A DNA stretch of 10,598 bases. Source: Gemmatimonadales bacterium. GTDB taxonomy: Bacteria > Gemmatimonadota > Gemmatimonadetes > Gemmatimonadales > GWC2-71-9. Position 1 is the stretch's first letter. Every line of letters begins with the position of its first letter. Positions 1 to 5,976 of the stretch are shown here, piece by piece. The stretch is from NCBI GenBank assembly GCA_013816685.1, contig JACDDX010000034.1, positions 1-10,598 on the forward strand, written 5' to 3'. A model generated the notes under the pieces. The model worked only from the letters and a program-made list of their open reading frames with translations. It did not search any database and was not told where the DNA came from. The position numbers were made by a program, and so were the translations under genes.

Positions 1-518
1 GTGCGTGGCCGTGGGTGCTGGCAGTCATCGCGGCGAGCATCATCGCGTGGCGTGTCGCGTCGCGGTGCACCTCGCCGGCAACCCGCCAGCTCCGGCGCCC
101 GGTGCTGCGGGCCCGGGTCTACTGGCGCCGCATGCCCTGGTGGCCGATCGCGGCCAGCGTCCCCATGTCGCTCCTCAACCTTGGCACCCGGGTCGCCATT
201 CTTCCGGTGCTCGCGCTCACCCTGCCCTCGCCGCCGCCGCTCGGTCCCACCGCACTGGGCTCGTTCGCGCTGCTGTACAGTCAGCTCCTGCTGCCGACGC
301 CGTCGGGTGCCGGCGCCGTCGAGCTCGGCTTCCTCGGCGGCGCGGCTGGCGATCTGGGCGCGGGACAGGGATGGCTGCTGGTGGCGTGGCGGTTCTACAC
401 CAACGGGATCGGGTTGCTGCTGGGAATGGCGCTGGCCGTTCACACCTTCGGCTGGCCGGCGATCCGGGCTGCTGTCCGCAGGCTCAACCGCTCAGACGGA
501 GAATCGGGAACGGCCTGA
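1..518 (+). CDS. Flippase-like / LPG synthase TM-family membrane protein, C-terminal part (5' end outside window)
   Basis: The reading frame is open from the first complete codon at position 3 and ends at TGA 516-518, so about 171 C-terminal residues are present and the start lies upstream. The visible part is very hydrophobic, with roughly four membrane segments: one at the left edge, one around WWPIAASVPMSLLNLG, one around TALGSFALLYSQLLL and one around the final FYTNGIGLLLGMALAV stretch. The motif LPTPSGAGAVELGF matches the conserved P-T-P-G-x-G-x-x-E signature of the UPF0104 / lysylphosphatidylglycerol synthase transmembrane family (PF03706). Members are inner-membrane proteins; many are of unknown function and some are linked to lipid or glycan translocation or to aminoacyl-lipid transfer. 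The soluble aminoacyl-transferase domain of MprF is not seen after the membrane part, so this is more likely a stand-alone flippase-like protein. It runs convergently into the cupin gene. The family call is fairly safe; substrate and role are unknown. Confidence 0.7.
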   Translation, partial: AWPWVLAVIAASIIAWRVASRCTSPATRQLRRPVLRARVYWRRMPWWPIAASVPMSLLNLGTRVAILPVLALTLPSPPPLGPTALGSFALLYSQLLLPTPSGAGAVELGFLGGAAGDLGAGQGWLLVAWRFYTNGIGLLLGMALAVHTFGWPAIRAAVRRLNRSDGESGTA

Positions 519-540
519 GGCAACAGTCTGTCGCCCTGGA

Positions 541-591
541 GCGAAGCGAAAGGGCCCGGACCTTCGCAACGAGACGAGGCCGATCGTCTCG
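541..591. terminator. Paired hairpins in convergent gap, possible bidirectional terminator
   Basis: Positions 519-620 lie between the stop of the membrane protein (+) and the stop of the cupin (-) and hold no gene. Two inverted repeats are visible. One is GCGAAG 541-546 with CTTCGC 562-567, whose loop contains GGGCCC. The other is a perfect 8-bp stem, CGAGACGA 570-577 with TCGTCTCG 584-591, with a 6-nt loop. An outer match, TCTGTC 527-532 with GACAGA 594-599, could enclose both. No T-run follows on either strand, so classical intrinsic termination is not demonstrated. The convergent position makes a terminator the simplest reading. Confidence 0.45.
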
Positions 592-620
592 CGGACAGAG
601 CGCCAGCCGGAACACGATCG

Positions 621-953
621 CTAGGTTTTCGGCCCCGGGGGCGGCGCGATGCTCACCAGCATGACCGTCCGCTCCAGCGCCTCGACGATCCCGTGCGGCA
701 CGTGGGCCGGTGCCCAGACCACGGTCCCGGCTTCCACGTCGCGGGTCTCGTCACCCACCGTCATCCTCGCCTTTCCTTCTATCAACAGATAGAATTTGTC
801 GGCCCCCGCGTGGCTGTGAATCTTCTGCGACTGACCGCGCTCGAAGCAGTTGAGACCTACGAGCAGTGCGCGGCCCCGGAACAGGTCGACCTTCGCCGCC
901 CTGGCCGGGTCGAAGACAACCTCAGCCGCCACCGATCGGAAGAACTCGGACAT
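621..953 (-). CDS. Small single-domain cupin protein
   Basis: This is a 110-residue protein consisting of one cupin beta-barrel. Motif 1 is seen as KIHSHAGADKFYLLIEG, with metal-ligand candidates His46 and His48 and the closing Gly60. The usual glutamate of motif 1 is replaced by Lys53, as in some cupin subfamilies. Motif 2 is AGTVVWAPAHVPHGI, with His87 (and perhaps His84) available as the last ligand. There is no second domain or DNA-binding region, so it is a stand-alone cupin with an unknown small-molecule, enzymatic or sensory role. The start ATG (953-951 on the minus strand) is preceded by GAGG (964-961) at a 7-nt spacing, which fixes the start even though the frame stays open far upstream antisense to the lyase gene. 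It is divergent from that gene with 3 nt between start codons, so its promoter must lie within the lyase coding sequence. Fold call is good; function is unknown. Confidence 0.72.
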   Translation of the reverse strand: MSEFFRSVAAEVVFDPARAAKVDLFRGRALLVGLNCFERGQSQKIHSHAGADKFYLLIEGKARMTVGDETRDVEAGTVVWAPAHVPHGIVEALERTVMLVSIAPPPGPKT

Positions 954-956
954 CAG

Positions 957-2378
957 ATGACCTCGACTCGAATCGAACGTGACCCGCTGGGCGAGAAGCC
1001 GGTACCCCGCGACGCGCTCTATGGGATCCAAACGCTCCGCGCCGCCGAGAATTTTCCGATTTCGGGATTGCGGCCGCTGCCGGCGTTCGTGGATGCCGTG
1101 GTCTGGATCAAGCGGTCCGCGGCGCTCACCCACAAGGAGACCGGTCGGCTCGAGGCACGCCTCGCCGACGCCATCGTCACCGCAGCGGACGAAATCCTTG
1201 GGGGACGACATCGCGATCAGTTCATCGTGGACGTGTACCAGGCTGGAGCCGGCACCAGCCACAACATGAACTGTAACGAGGTGCTCGCGAACCGGGCCAA
1301 CGAGCTCCTGGGAAGCGAACGCGGTACCTACGATCCGGTGCATCCAAACGATCACGTCAACATGGCCCAGAGTACCAACGACGTGATCCCCACCGCCATG
1401 CGGCTCGCCACGCTCGCTACCGTGCCGGGCTTTCTCGCCTCGCTCGCGCGACTTGCCGCCGCATTCGACGGCAAGGGGCAGCAGTTCGACCATGTGCTGA
1501 AGTCGGGACGGACCCACCTGCAGGATGCCACGCCCATCCGGCTGGGCCAGGAGTTCTCCGCCTGGGCGCGCACCGTCGAGCGGCATCGCACCAAGCTCGC
1601 GCAGGCCGCCGACTGGCTCCGCGATCTGGGCATCGGCGGCACCGCGGTCGGCACCGGCATCAACGCGGAAGTCGAGTACCCGGGTATGATGGTCCGCCAC
1701 CTGTCCAAGGTGAGCAATATCGAGCTCCGGGAAGGCAAGGAGCGGGTGCAGCTCATGCAATCCATGGGTGACATCGCCAGCTTCAGCGGCGCCTTCCGCG
1801 CCTACGTACTGGATCTCAACAAGATCGCCAACGACATCCGGCTGCTCGCCTCAGGGCCGCGGACCGGTCTCGCCGAGATCCTCCTGCCGGCGGTGCAGCC
1901 GGGATCGAGCATCATGCCCGGCAAGGTGAACCCGTCCATTGCCGAGATGGTCAATCAGGTGTGCTACCAGGCGATCGGTCTCGACACCACGGTGGCGATG
2001 GCTGCCGAGGCGGGGCAGCTCGAGCTCAACGTGATGATGCCGGTCATCACTCACAATATCGTGTTCGGGCTGACCATCGTCGGGAACGCGACGCGGGTGC
2101 TGGCCGAGCGCTGCGTGGAGGGCATTGAAGCGGACGAGCGGCAATGCGCCTACTGGCTGGAGCGCAGTCCCGCGCTGGTTACCGCCCTCGCGCCGAAGAT
2201 CGGGTACGCGGAATCTGCCAAGCTTGCCAAGGAGGCGCTGGCGACGGGCCTGACGGTGAAGGAGCTGGTGGTCAAGAAGAAGATTCTGCAGGGCGCCGAG
2301 CTCGACGAGGTGCTCGATCTTCGCGCCATGACTGAAATCGGCGTTCCGGGCGGGAAGGGGATACCCACCGGCGGCTGA
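957..2378 (+). CDS. aspA: Aspartate ammonia-lyase (aspartase), fumarase/aspartase superfamily
   Basis: The 473-residue length is normal for aspartase and class II fumarase. The superfamily signature GSSIMPGKVN lies at residues 316-325; one of the serines in this flexible loop is the catalytic base in the family. Other conserved blocks are DVYQAGAGTSHNMNCNEVLAN (92-112, in two overlapping motifs), HPNDHVN (129-135), QSTND (138-142) and SGRTHLQD. The block EAGQLELNVM after the signature and the DVYQ-GAGTS block are aspartase-like rather than fumarase-like, so the likely reaction is L-aspartate to fumarate plus ammonia in the cytoplasm. Some blocks (NEVLANRA, VNMAQSTND) look fumarase-like, so class II fumarase remains an alternative. 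The ATG at 957 is chosen because RIERDPLGEKPVP aligns with the usual N-terminus; a weak GGA (948-950) sits 6 nt upstream. The 5' neighbour is a divergent cupin 3 nt away, and the 3' end abuts the convergent phosphoesterase stop. Confidence 0.8.
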   Translation: MTSTRIERDPLGEKPVPRDALYGIQTLRAAENFPISGLRPLPAFVDAVVWIKRSAALTHKETGRLEARLADAIVTAADEILGGRHRDQFIVDVYQAGAGTSHNMNCNEVLANRANELLGSERGTYDPVHPNDHVNMAQSTNDVIPTAMRLATLATVPGFLASLARLAAAFDGKGQQFDHVLKSGRTHLQDATPIRLGQEFSAWARTVERHRTKLAQAADWLRDLGIGGTAVGTGINAEVEYPGMMVRHLSKVSNIELREGKERVQLMQSMGDIASFSGAFRAYVLDLNKIANDIRLLASGPRTGLAEILLPAVQPGSSIMPGKVNPSIAEMVNQVCYQAIGLDTTVAMAAEAGQLELNVMMPVITHNIVFGLTIVGNATRVLAERCVEGIEADERQCAYWLERSPALVTALAPKIGYAESAKLAKEALATGLTVKELVVKKKILQGAELDEVLDLRAMTEIGVPGGKGIPTGG

Positions 2379-3191
2379 TCAGCTTGCCGGGTCGGGGCTC
2401 CGTCGCTCGCCCGCCCGACGGTCCGTGGCCGGCGAGGCCGGCGGTCCTCCGTCCTTCGGGAGCTCGACGATCCGCAGCGGTGGGCGCCCGGGGAAGGTTT
2501 TCTCCAGCAGCGACATCGACACATTGTAGACCGGTACGTCGCCCATCGTGCGCCCCTCAGGTGCGCCGTTGTGGGCGTGGCCGTGAAACACCACGTCGAC
2601 CGGATACCGGCTCAGCGGCTCCTCCAGCCGGCTGCAGCCGAGGAACGGGTAGATCTCGAGCGGCTCGCCTTCCACCGTGCCGACAATGGGCGCGTAATGA
2701 AGCACGACCACTTTCCGCGGCGTGCGGAGCCGACTCAGGGCCGTTTCGAGTTTGAGCGCTTCATCCAGCGCCTCGTGCACGAACCGCTTGATGACCTCCT
2801 CACCCCATGGCCCCAGTGCGCGCCGTCCAAACCCACCCGCGAAGCCCTTTACCCCCGCGAAGCCGACGCCGAGGATCTCGGCGCCTTCACCGTCGAGCAC
2901 CCGCACGCCCGCGTCGCAGAGAATCCGACTGACCTCGTGCTGCTTCCCCGATTCGAAGTCGTGATTGCCGAGCACTGCCACGATCGGCACCGGAATGGCC
3001 GACAGCGCGCGCGCCAGCAGCCGGGCCTCCTCCGGTTCGCCCCGATCAGTGAGGTCGCCGCAGAGCACGAGAATATCGGCCTGCTCGCTGATCTGGCCAA
3101 ACAGGGTCTGCAGCGGCGGCCCGTACGAGCCGCGCCCGAGATGCATGTCCCCTACTGCCGCGATCCGTACCGTCTCCCCCAGCCTGGCCAT
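2379..3191 (-). CDS. Calcineurin-like metallophosphoesterase
   Basis: A 270-residue protein with the full set of calcineurin-like phosphoesterase metal-binding motifs in order: GDMH (Asp15, His17), CGDLTDRG (Asp46), LGNHD (Asn77, His78), LHYAP (His165) and FHGHAHNG (His205, His207). It is therefore probably an active dinuclear-metal hydrolase of phosphomonoesters or phosphodiesters in the cytoplasm, since no signal peptide is seen. The substrate cannot be read from the sequence. The last ~25 residues are rich in Pro, Arg and Asp and look disordered. The frame is open further upstream, but the ATG at 3191-3189 is preferred: GAGAGGA (3204-3198) ends 6 nt before it, whereas the in-frame ATG two codons upstream would sit directly on the Shine-Dalgarno sequence. 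It is divergent from the nucleotidyltransferase-like gene across 85 nt and convergent with the lyase gene with no intergenic base. Confidence 0.85.
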   Translation of the reverse strand: MARLGETVRIAAVGDMHLGRGSYGPPLQTLFGQISEQADILVLCGDLTDRGEPEEARLLARALSAIPVPIVAVLGNHDFESGKQHEVSRILCDAGVRVLDGEGAEILGVGFAGVKGFAGGFGRRALGPWGEEVIKRFVHEALDEALKLETALSRLRTPRKVVVLHYAPIVGTVEGEPLEIYPFLGCSRLEEPLSRYPVDVVFHGHAHNGAPEGRTMGDVPVYNVSMSLLEKTFPGRPPLRIVELPKDGGPPASPATDRRAGERRSPDPAS

Positions 3192-3197
3192 CGGCAT

Positions 3198-3204
3198 TCC
3201 TCTC
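3198..3204 (-). promoter_or_regulatory. Shine-Dalgarno site that sets the phosphoesterase start
   Basis: The minus-strand sequence GAGAGGA is followed by ATGCCG and then ATG. It excludes the upstream ATG (3197-3195), which would have no spacing, and supports the ATG at 3191-3189 with 6 nt of spacing. Confidence 0.7.
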
Positions 3205-3241
3205 GTTCGTGACGGCGGCCACACCCGGCTTTGCCAGCAGG

Positions 3242-3250
3242 GTATAGTAT
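3242..3250. promoter_or_regulatory. AT-rich -10-like element in divergent region (tentative)
   Basis: The 85-nt gap 3192-3276 between the phosphoesterase (-) and nucleotidyltransferase-like (+) genes contains GTATAGTAT, an AT island in very GC-rich DNA. TATAGT (3243-3248) could serve as a plus-strand -10 box, giving a leader of about 20 nt. On the minus strand TACTAT (3249-3244) could be a -10 box with a poor -35-like TTCTCC 17 nt upstream. No good plus-strand -35 box is seen. Position and composition are the main support. Confidence 0.35.
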
Positions 3251-3266
3251 GGCAATCCCACACTTT

Positions 3267-3270
3267 GGAG
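3267..3270 (+). promoter_or_regulatory. Shine-Dalgarno site that sets the GTG start at 3277
   Basis: GGAG in the context TTTGGAGAATGCG lies 6 nt before GTG 3277-3279. It supports that GTG over the first in-frame ATG (3340), which lacks 21 residues. Confidence 0.6.
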
Positions 3271-3276
3271 AATGCG

Positions 3277-4077
3277 GTGGCTTTCGCGCCGGTCCACTCC
3301 GCGGTCGAGACGCCGTCGCGTGCGTTCTACCGCGAGGCCATGGGAGTGCTGAACCGCGCGGGCGTGCCCTTCCTTGTCGGCGGCGCGTTCGCCTTCGTGC
3401 ACCAGGCCGGCATCGATCGCGAGACCAAGGACTTCGACATCTTCGTCCGCCCGGTGGACGTCCACCGTCTGCTCGGGGCCTGCTCGGCCGCGGGGTATCA
3501 GGCCGACCTGGTCTTCTCCCACTGGCTCGCCAAGATTCGCTCGGCCGATGCGTTCATCGACGTCATTTTCAGCTCGGGCAACAGCATCGCGCAGGTGGAC
3601 GACGGATGGTTCGAGCATTCCCGCGTGCATCAGGTGCTCGGTCTCGAAGTCCGGATCGCGCCCGCCGAGGAGACGCTCTGGTCCAAAGCGTTCGTCATGG
3701 AGCGGGAGCGCTTCGACGGCGCCGATGTCGCCCACATCATCCTCGCCGAAGGCGGAAATCTCGACTGGAAGCGACTGCTCGCCCGGTTCGAGCCCAACTG
3801 GCGCGTGCTGCTCAGTCATCTGATTCTGTTCGGCTTCATCTATCCATCCGCACGCTCGAAGATCCCGGCCTGGCTGATGGAGGCGCTGCTAGGCCGCATG
3901 CAGGCGGAGGCCGGCGCACCCGACGCCGACGACCCCGTGTGCTACGGCACCCTCCTGTCCTGGTCCCAGTACCTCGGCGATGTCCTCGGCGGCTCCTTTC
4001 GCGACGCCCGGATCCGCCCCTTCGGCAACATGACCGCCGAAGAAGTCGTCCGCTGGACCTCCGCCGACAAGCGGTAA
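3277..4077 (+). CDS. Nucleotidyltransferase-fold protein (AbiEii/DUF6036-like), function unknown
   Basis: From GTG 3277 the protein has 266 residues. The N-terminal half shows the minimal nucleotidyltransferase pattern: LVGGAFAF with Gly35-Gly36, then TKDFDIFV with the D-x-D pair Asp52/Asp54, then the third acidic residue Asp95 in FIDVIF. These are the positions that bind metal and NTP in the pol-beta-like superfamily, and all are kept, so catalysis is plausible. Residues from about 125 onward (EETLWSKAFVMERERFDGAD, then the DW and HLILFGF segments) form a helical region typical of the AbiEii-like group. No AbiEi-type antitoxin or other toxin-antitoxin partner is adjacent, so a toxin role is not supported. 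The gene ends 12 nt before the Rrf2 gene and could be co-transcribed with it. The fold is fairly clear; substrate and role are unknown. Confidence 0.68.
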   Translation: MAFAPVHSAVETPSRAFYREAMGVLNRAGVPFLVGGAFAFVHQAGIDRETKDFDIFVRPVDVHRLLGACSAAGYQADLVFSHWLAKIRSADAFIDVIFSSGNSIAQVDDGWFEHSRVHQVLGLEVRIAPAEETLWSKAFVMERERFDGADVAHIILAEGGNLDWKRLLARFEPNWRVLLSHLILFGFIYPSARSKIPAWLMEALLGRMQAEAGAPDADDPVCYGTLLSWSQYLGDVLGGSFRDARIRPFGNMTAEEVVRWTSADKR

Positions 4078-4089
4078 ATATTCAGGGTC

Positions 4090-4548
4090 ATGCGGGTGAC
4101 CACCTGGACCGAATACAGCCTGATCATCTCGATTCATCTGGCAAAGCGGGGACGGACGGGCTTCGCGCCGGTGCCCGCGCGGGAGCTGGCCGACAGCGAG
4201 CGTCTGCCGGCCGACTACGTCGAGCAGATTCTGCTCCGCCTCCGGCGTGCAGGCCTGGTCGAGAGCGTCCGCGGAGCGAAGGGCGGCTATTACCTCGCCC
4301 GCGATCCGGGATCCATCGCCGTCAAGGATGTGATGAACGCCTCGGAGCACCAGACCTTCGAGGTCAACTGCGAGACCCACCCGGTCGATGCGGCGCGCTG
4401 CCATCCAGGCTCCACCTGCAGCATTCGGCCGGTGTGGCAGGCACTCCAGCAGCGCGTGGATGACCTGCTCGCGAGCATCTCGCTGGCCGACTTGATGAAA
4501 GAGGAGGCCCAGGTGCAGGAGCTCGTCGGAATCTCGTCGTCACTGTGA
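4090..4548 (+). CDS. Rrf2-family transcriptional regulator with three cysteines
   Basis: A 152-residue protein with the Rrf2 winged-helix architecture: MRVTTWTEYSLIISIHLAK at the N-terminus, a recognition segment SERLPADYVEQILLRLRRAG (37-55) and the wing motif RGAKGGYYLAR (61-71). A C-terminal segment carries Cys94, Cys104 and Cys110, spaced C-x9-C-x5-C, in the region where IscR and NsrR bind an Fe-S cluster. Ligation of a [2Fe-2S] or other cluster, or redox/sulfide sensing, is therefore plausible but unproven. A helix after residue 112 would form the dimer interface. The ATG at 4090 matches the family N-terminus, although AGGG (4084-4087) lies only 2 nt away; a GTG at 4096 has better spacing and would remove two residues. 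The stop overlaps the MoeB/rhodanese start by 4 nt (GTGA), so the two proteins are probably co-translated and the regulator may control this cluster. The specific signal is not known. Confidence 0.85.
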   Translation: MRVTTWTEYSLIISIHLAKRGRTGFAPVPARELADSERLPADYVEQILLRLRRAGLVESVRGAKGGYYLARDPGSIAVKDVMNASEHQTFEVNCETHPVDAARCHPGSTCSIRPVWQALQQRVDDLLASISLADLMKEEAQVQELVGISSSL

Positions 4549-5714
4549 TCGCGGGCGCCGACACGGAACGGGAGCTGCCGCCGCTCTCGCCGGCCGAAGT
4601 GCTGCGCTATTCGCGGCATCTGCTGCTGCTCGAAGTGGGACTCGACGGACAGCGGAAGCTCAAGGCGGCGCGGGTGCTGGTGATCGGCGCCGGAGGCCTG
4701 GGGTCGCCGGTGGCGCTCTACCTCGCCGCCGCCGGTGTGGGCACGATCGGCATCGTCGAGTTCGACTCGGTAGATCTCACCAATCTCCAGCGGCAGATCC
4801 TTCACGGAACTTCGTCGCTCGGACGGCCCAAGCTCGATTCCGCCCGCGACCGCCTCGGCGACTTGAATCCCAACGTCACGATCGAGCCGCACGCGACCCG
4901 ACTCACCGCGGCGAACGCGCTCGAGATCCTCGGTGCGTACGACGTCGTCATCGACGCGACAGACAACTTCCCGACCCGCTACCTCGTCAACGATGCCTGC
5001 GTGCTGCTCGGGAAGCCCAACGTGTACGGCAGCATCTTTCGCTTCGAGGGTCAGGCGTCGCTCTTTCATGTGCCAGAGGGGCCCTGCTACCGCTGCCTGT
5101 ACAGCGAGCCACCACCGCCGGGACTGATACCGAGTTGCGCGGAGGGCGGGGTGTTTGGTGTGCTGCCCGGCATCATCGGCAGCGTACAGGCGCTCGAGGC
5201 CATCAAGTGGATCATCGGAGCGGGGGAGTCGCTGGTCGGGCGGCTGTTGCTCTTCGATGCGCTGCGGCTCCGGTTCCGCGAGCTCCGGCTGCGGAAGGAT
5301 CCGGCCTGTCCCCTCTGTGGCGATCATCCTTCGATACACGAGCTGATCGACTACGAAGCGTTCTGCGGGTACGGTGGGTCGGTCGGGGCTGACGAGGAGG
5401 GAATCACCGCCGGAGAGCTGCGTCTCGCGCTGGACGCCGACGGGGACGGGCTCGTCCTCCTGGACGTACGGGAGCCGCACGAGTGGGAGATAGCGCACAT
5501 CGACGGCGCCCGCCTGCTTCCGCTCTCCGTGCTGCCGGAGCGACTCGGCGAGCTGGCCGACGCTCGCGACATCGTCGTCCACTGTCATCATGGCGCCCGG
5601 GCCAGTCGGGCAGCTACGCTGCTTCGGTCGGCAGGCTTCACTCGGGTGCGCACGCTGACCGGTGGCATCGATGCCTGGGCCGGTGACGTGGACCCGGCGA
5701 TGCCGCGCTACTGA
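4545..5714 (+). CDS. moeB: MoeB/ThiF-type adenylyltransferase fused to a rhodanese domain
   Basis: A 389-residue, two-domain protein. Residues 1-270 are an E1-like adenylating domain: nucleotide-binding GAGGLGS (48-54), the LTNLQRQILH block with conserved Asn and Arg, Lys96 in GRPK, and DATDNFPTR (137-145). Two C-x2-C pairs, Cys181/Cys184 and Cys255/Cys258, form the structural zinc site; Cys198 sits in the PSCAEGG loop. Residues ~286-389 are a rhodanese domain with the active-site loop HCHHGARAS, nucleophile Cys347. The family adenylates the C-terminal Gly-Gly of a small sulfur carrier (MoaD, ThiS or similar) and the rhodanese domain supplies persulfide sulfur, for molybdopterin, thiamine, tRNA thiolation or cysteine synthesis. 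No carrier-protein gene is in the window, so the pathway cannot be named and the symbol is provisional. The GTG start overlaps the Rrf2 stop (GTGA) with no good ribosome-binding site, implying translational coupling. A hairpin follows directly after the stop. Confidence 0.85.
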   Translation: MIAGADTERELPPLSPAEVLRYSRHLLLLEVGLDGQRKLKAARVLVIGAGGLGSPVALYLAAAGVGTIGIVEFDSVDLTNLQRQILHGTSSLGRPKLDSARDRLGDLNPNVTIEPHATRLTAANALEILGAYDVVIDATDNFPTRYLVNDACVLLGKPNVYGSIFRFEGQASLFHVPEGPCYRCLYSEPPPPGLIPSCAEGGVFGVLPGIIGSVQALEAIKWIIGAGESLVGRLLLFDALRLRFRELRLRKDPACPLCGDHPSIHELIDYEAFCGYGGSVGADEEGITAGELRLALDADGDGLVLLDVREPHEWEIAHIDGARLLPLSVLPERLGELADARDIVVHCHHGARASRAATLLRSAGFTRVRTLTGGIDAWAGDVDPAMPRY

Positions 5715-5730
5715 GCCGCCGGGTGGCGGC
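5715..5730 (+). terminator. Hairpin directly after the MoeB/rhodanese stop, possible terminator
   Basis: GCCGCC-GGGT-GGCGGC is a perfect 6-bp GC stem with a 4-nt loop, starting at the first base after the stop codon. No T-run follows, so it is a terminator-like or 3'-end-stabilising hairpin rather than a textbook intrinsic terminator. The rest of the gap up to the tRNA gene (5731-5798) shows no gene or other clear signal. Confidence 0.45.
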
Positions 5731-5798
5731 CATGGTCGCTGGGAAATTGGAAGTAACAGCAGAGCGGATGAGCCGAACATGTGGAGCGAACAGCGGAG

Positions 5799-5882
5799 TG
5801 CCGAAGGCGGGACTCGAACCCGCACGGGCTTGCGCCCACTGCGCCCTGAACGCAGCGCGTCTACCAGTTCCACCACTTCGGC
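5799..5882 (-). tRNA. tRNA-Leu (anticodon CAG)
   Basis: The minus strand folds into a complete class II cloverleaf of 84 nt. The acceptor stem is GCCGAAG with CTTCGGC and discriminator A73. The D-arm contains the AACTGGTAGA loop, and the anticodon stem is CTGCG/CGCAG around loop TTCAGGG, giving anticodon CAG (5848-5846). A long variable arm, GGGC-GCAA-GCCC, and the T-arm GCGGG-TTCGAGT-CCCGC complete it. The long variable arm and CAG anticodon identify it as the leucine tRNA reading CUG, the main leucine codon in a GC-rich genome. The 3' CCA is not encoded (the bases after A73 are CTC), so it would be added by CCA nucleotidyltransferase. A promoter-like sequence lies just upstream. Confidence 0.95.
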
Positions 5883-5892
5883 GAAGCGGGCA

Positions 5893-5921
5893 AAGCTACT
5901 CCCCATGGGTTGAGGGGTCAA
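5893..5921 (-). promoter_or_regulatory. Promoter for tRNA-Leu
   Basis: On the minus strand TTGACC (5921-5916; 5 of 6 to TTGACA) is followed after 17 nt by TAGCTT (5898-5893; 3 of 6 to TATAAT). The 3' end of the -10 box is 10 nt from the tRNA 5' end, a normal distance for a short tRNA leader. The -10 box is weak, but geometry and position fit. Confidence 0.5.
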
Positions 5922-5930
5922 GCTGCTCGG

Positions 5931-5959
5931 TTGACCATGCGGAAGTGCTGGCCTATCAT
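5931..5959 (+). promoter_or_regulatory. Sigma70-type promoter for the smpB operon
   Basis: TTGACC (5931-5936; 5 of 6) and TATCAT (5954-5959; 5 of 6) are separated by exactly 17 nt, the best housekeeping-promoter match in the window. The predicted transcription start near 5966 gives a leader of only about 11 nt before the GTG at 5977. That leader still includes AAGG (5966-5969), 7 nt from the start codon. Confidence 0.65.
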
Positions 5960-5976
5960 TTGCTTAAGGCCCCTAC

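Noticed and set aside
954..1760. Upstream extension of the cupin frame to a 379-residue protein
   Set aside because: The extension is antisense to the conserved lyase coding sequence, while the ATG at 953 has a good Shine-Dalgarno site and begins the cupin fold.
4054..4080. Possible separate promoter for the Rrf2 gene (TGGACC and TAAATA)
   Set aside because: The spacer is only 15 nt, the boxes are poor and transcription would start almost on the ATG; co-transcription from upstream is simpler.
3231..4463. Plus-strand frame of 410 codons across the nucleotidyltransferase and Rrf2 genes
   Set aside because: It is a shifted frame, rich in Arg and Pro, with no family signature; both real genes have clear motifs in other frames.
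3277..4548. Toxin-antitoxin or phage-defence module made of the nucleotidyltransferase and Rrf2 genes
   Set aside because: The Rrf2 protein does not resemble AbiEi or another antitoxin, and its coupling is to the MoeB/rhodanese gene. No defence-island or mobile-element signs are nearby.
4290..5921. Long minus-strand open frame of 543 codons opposite the Rrf2 and MoeB/rhodanese genes
   Set aside because: It is antisense to two clear protein families and runs across the tRNA gene. Its translation has no recognisable domain; such frames are common in GC-rich DNA.
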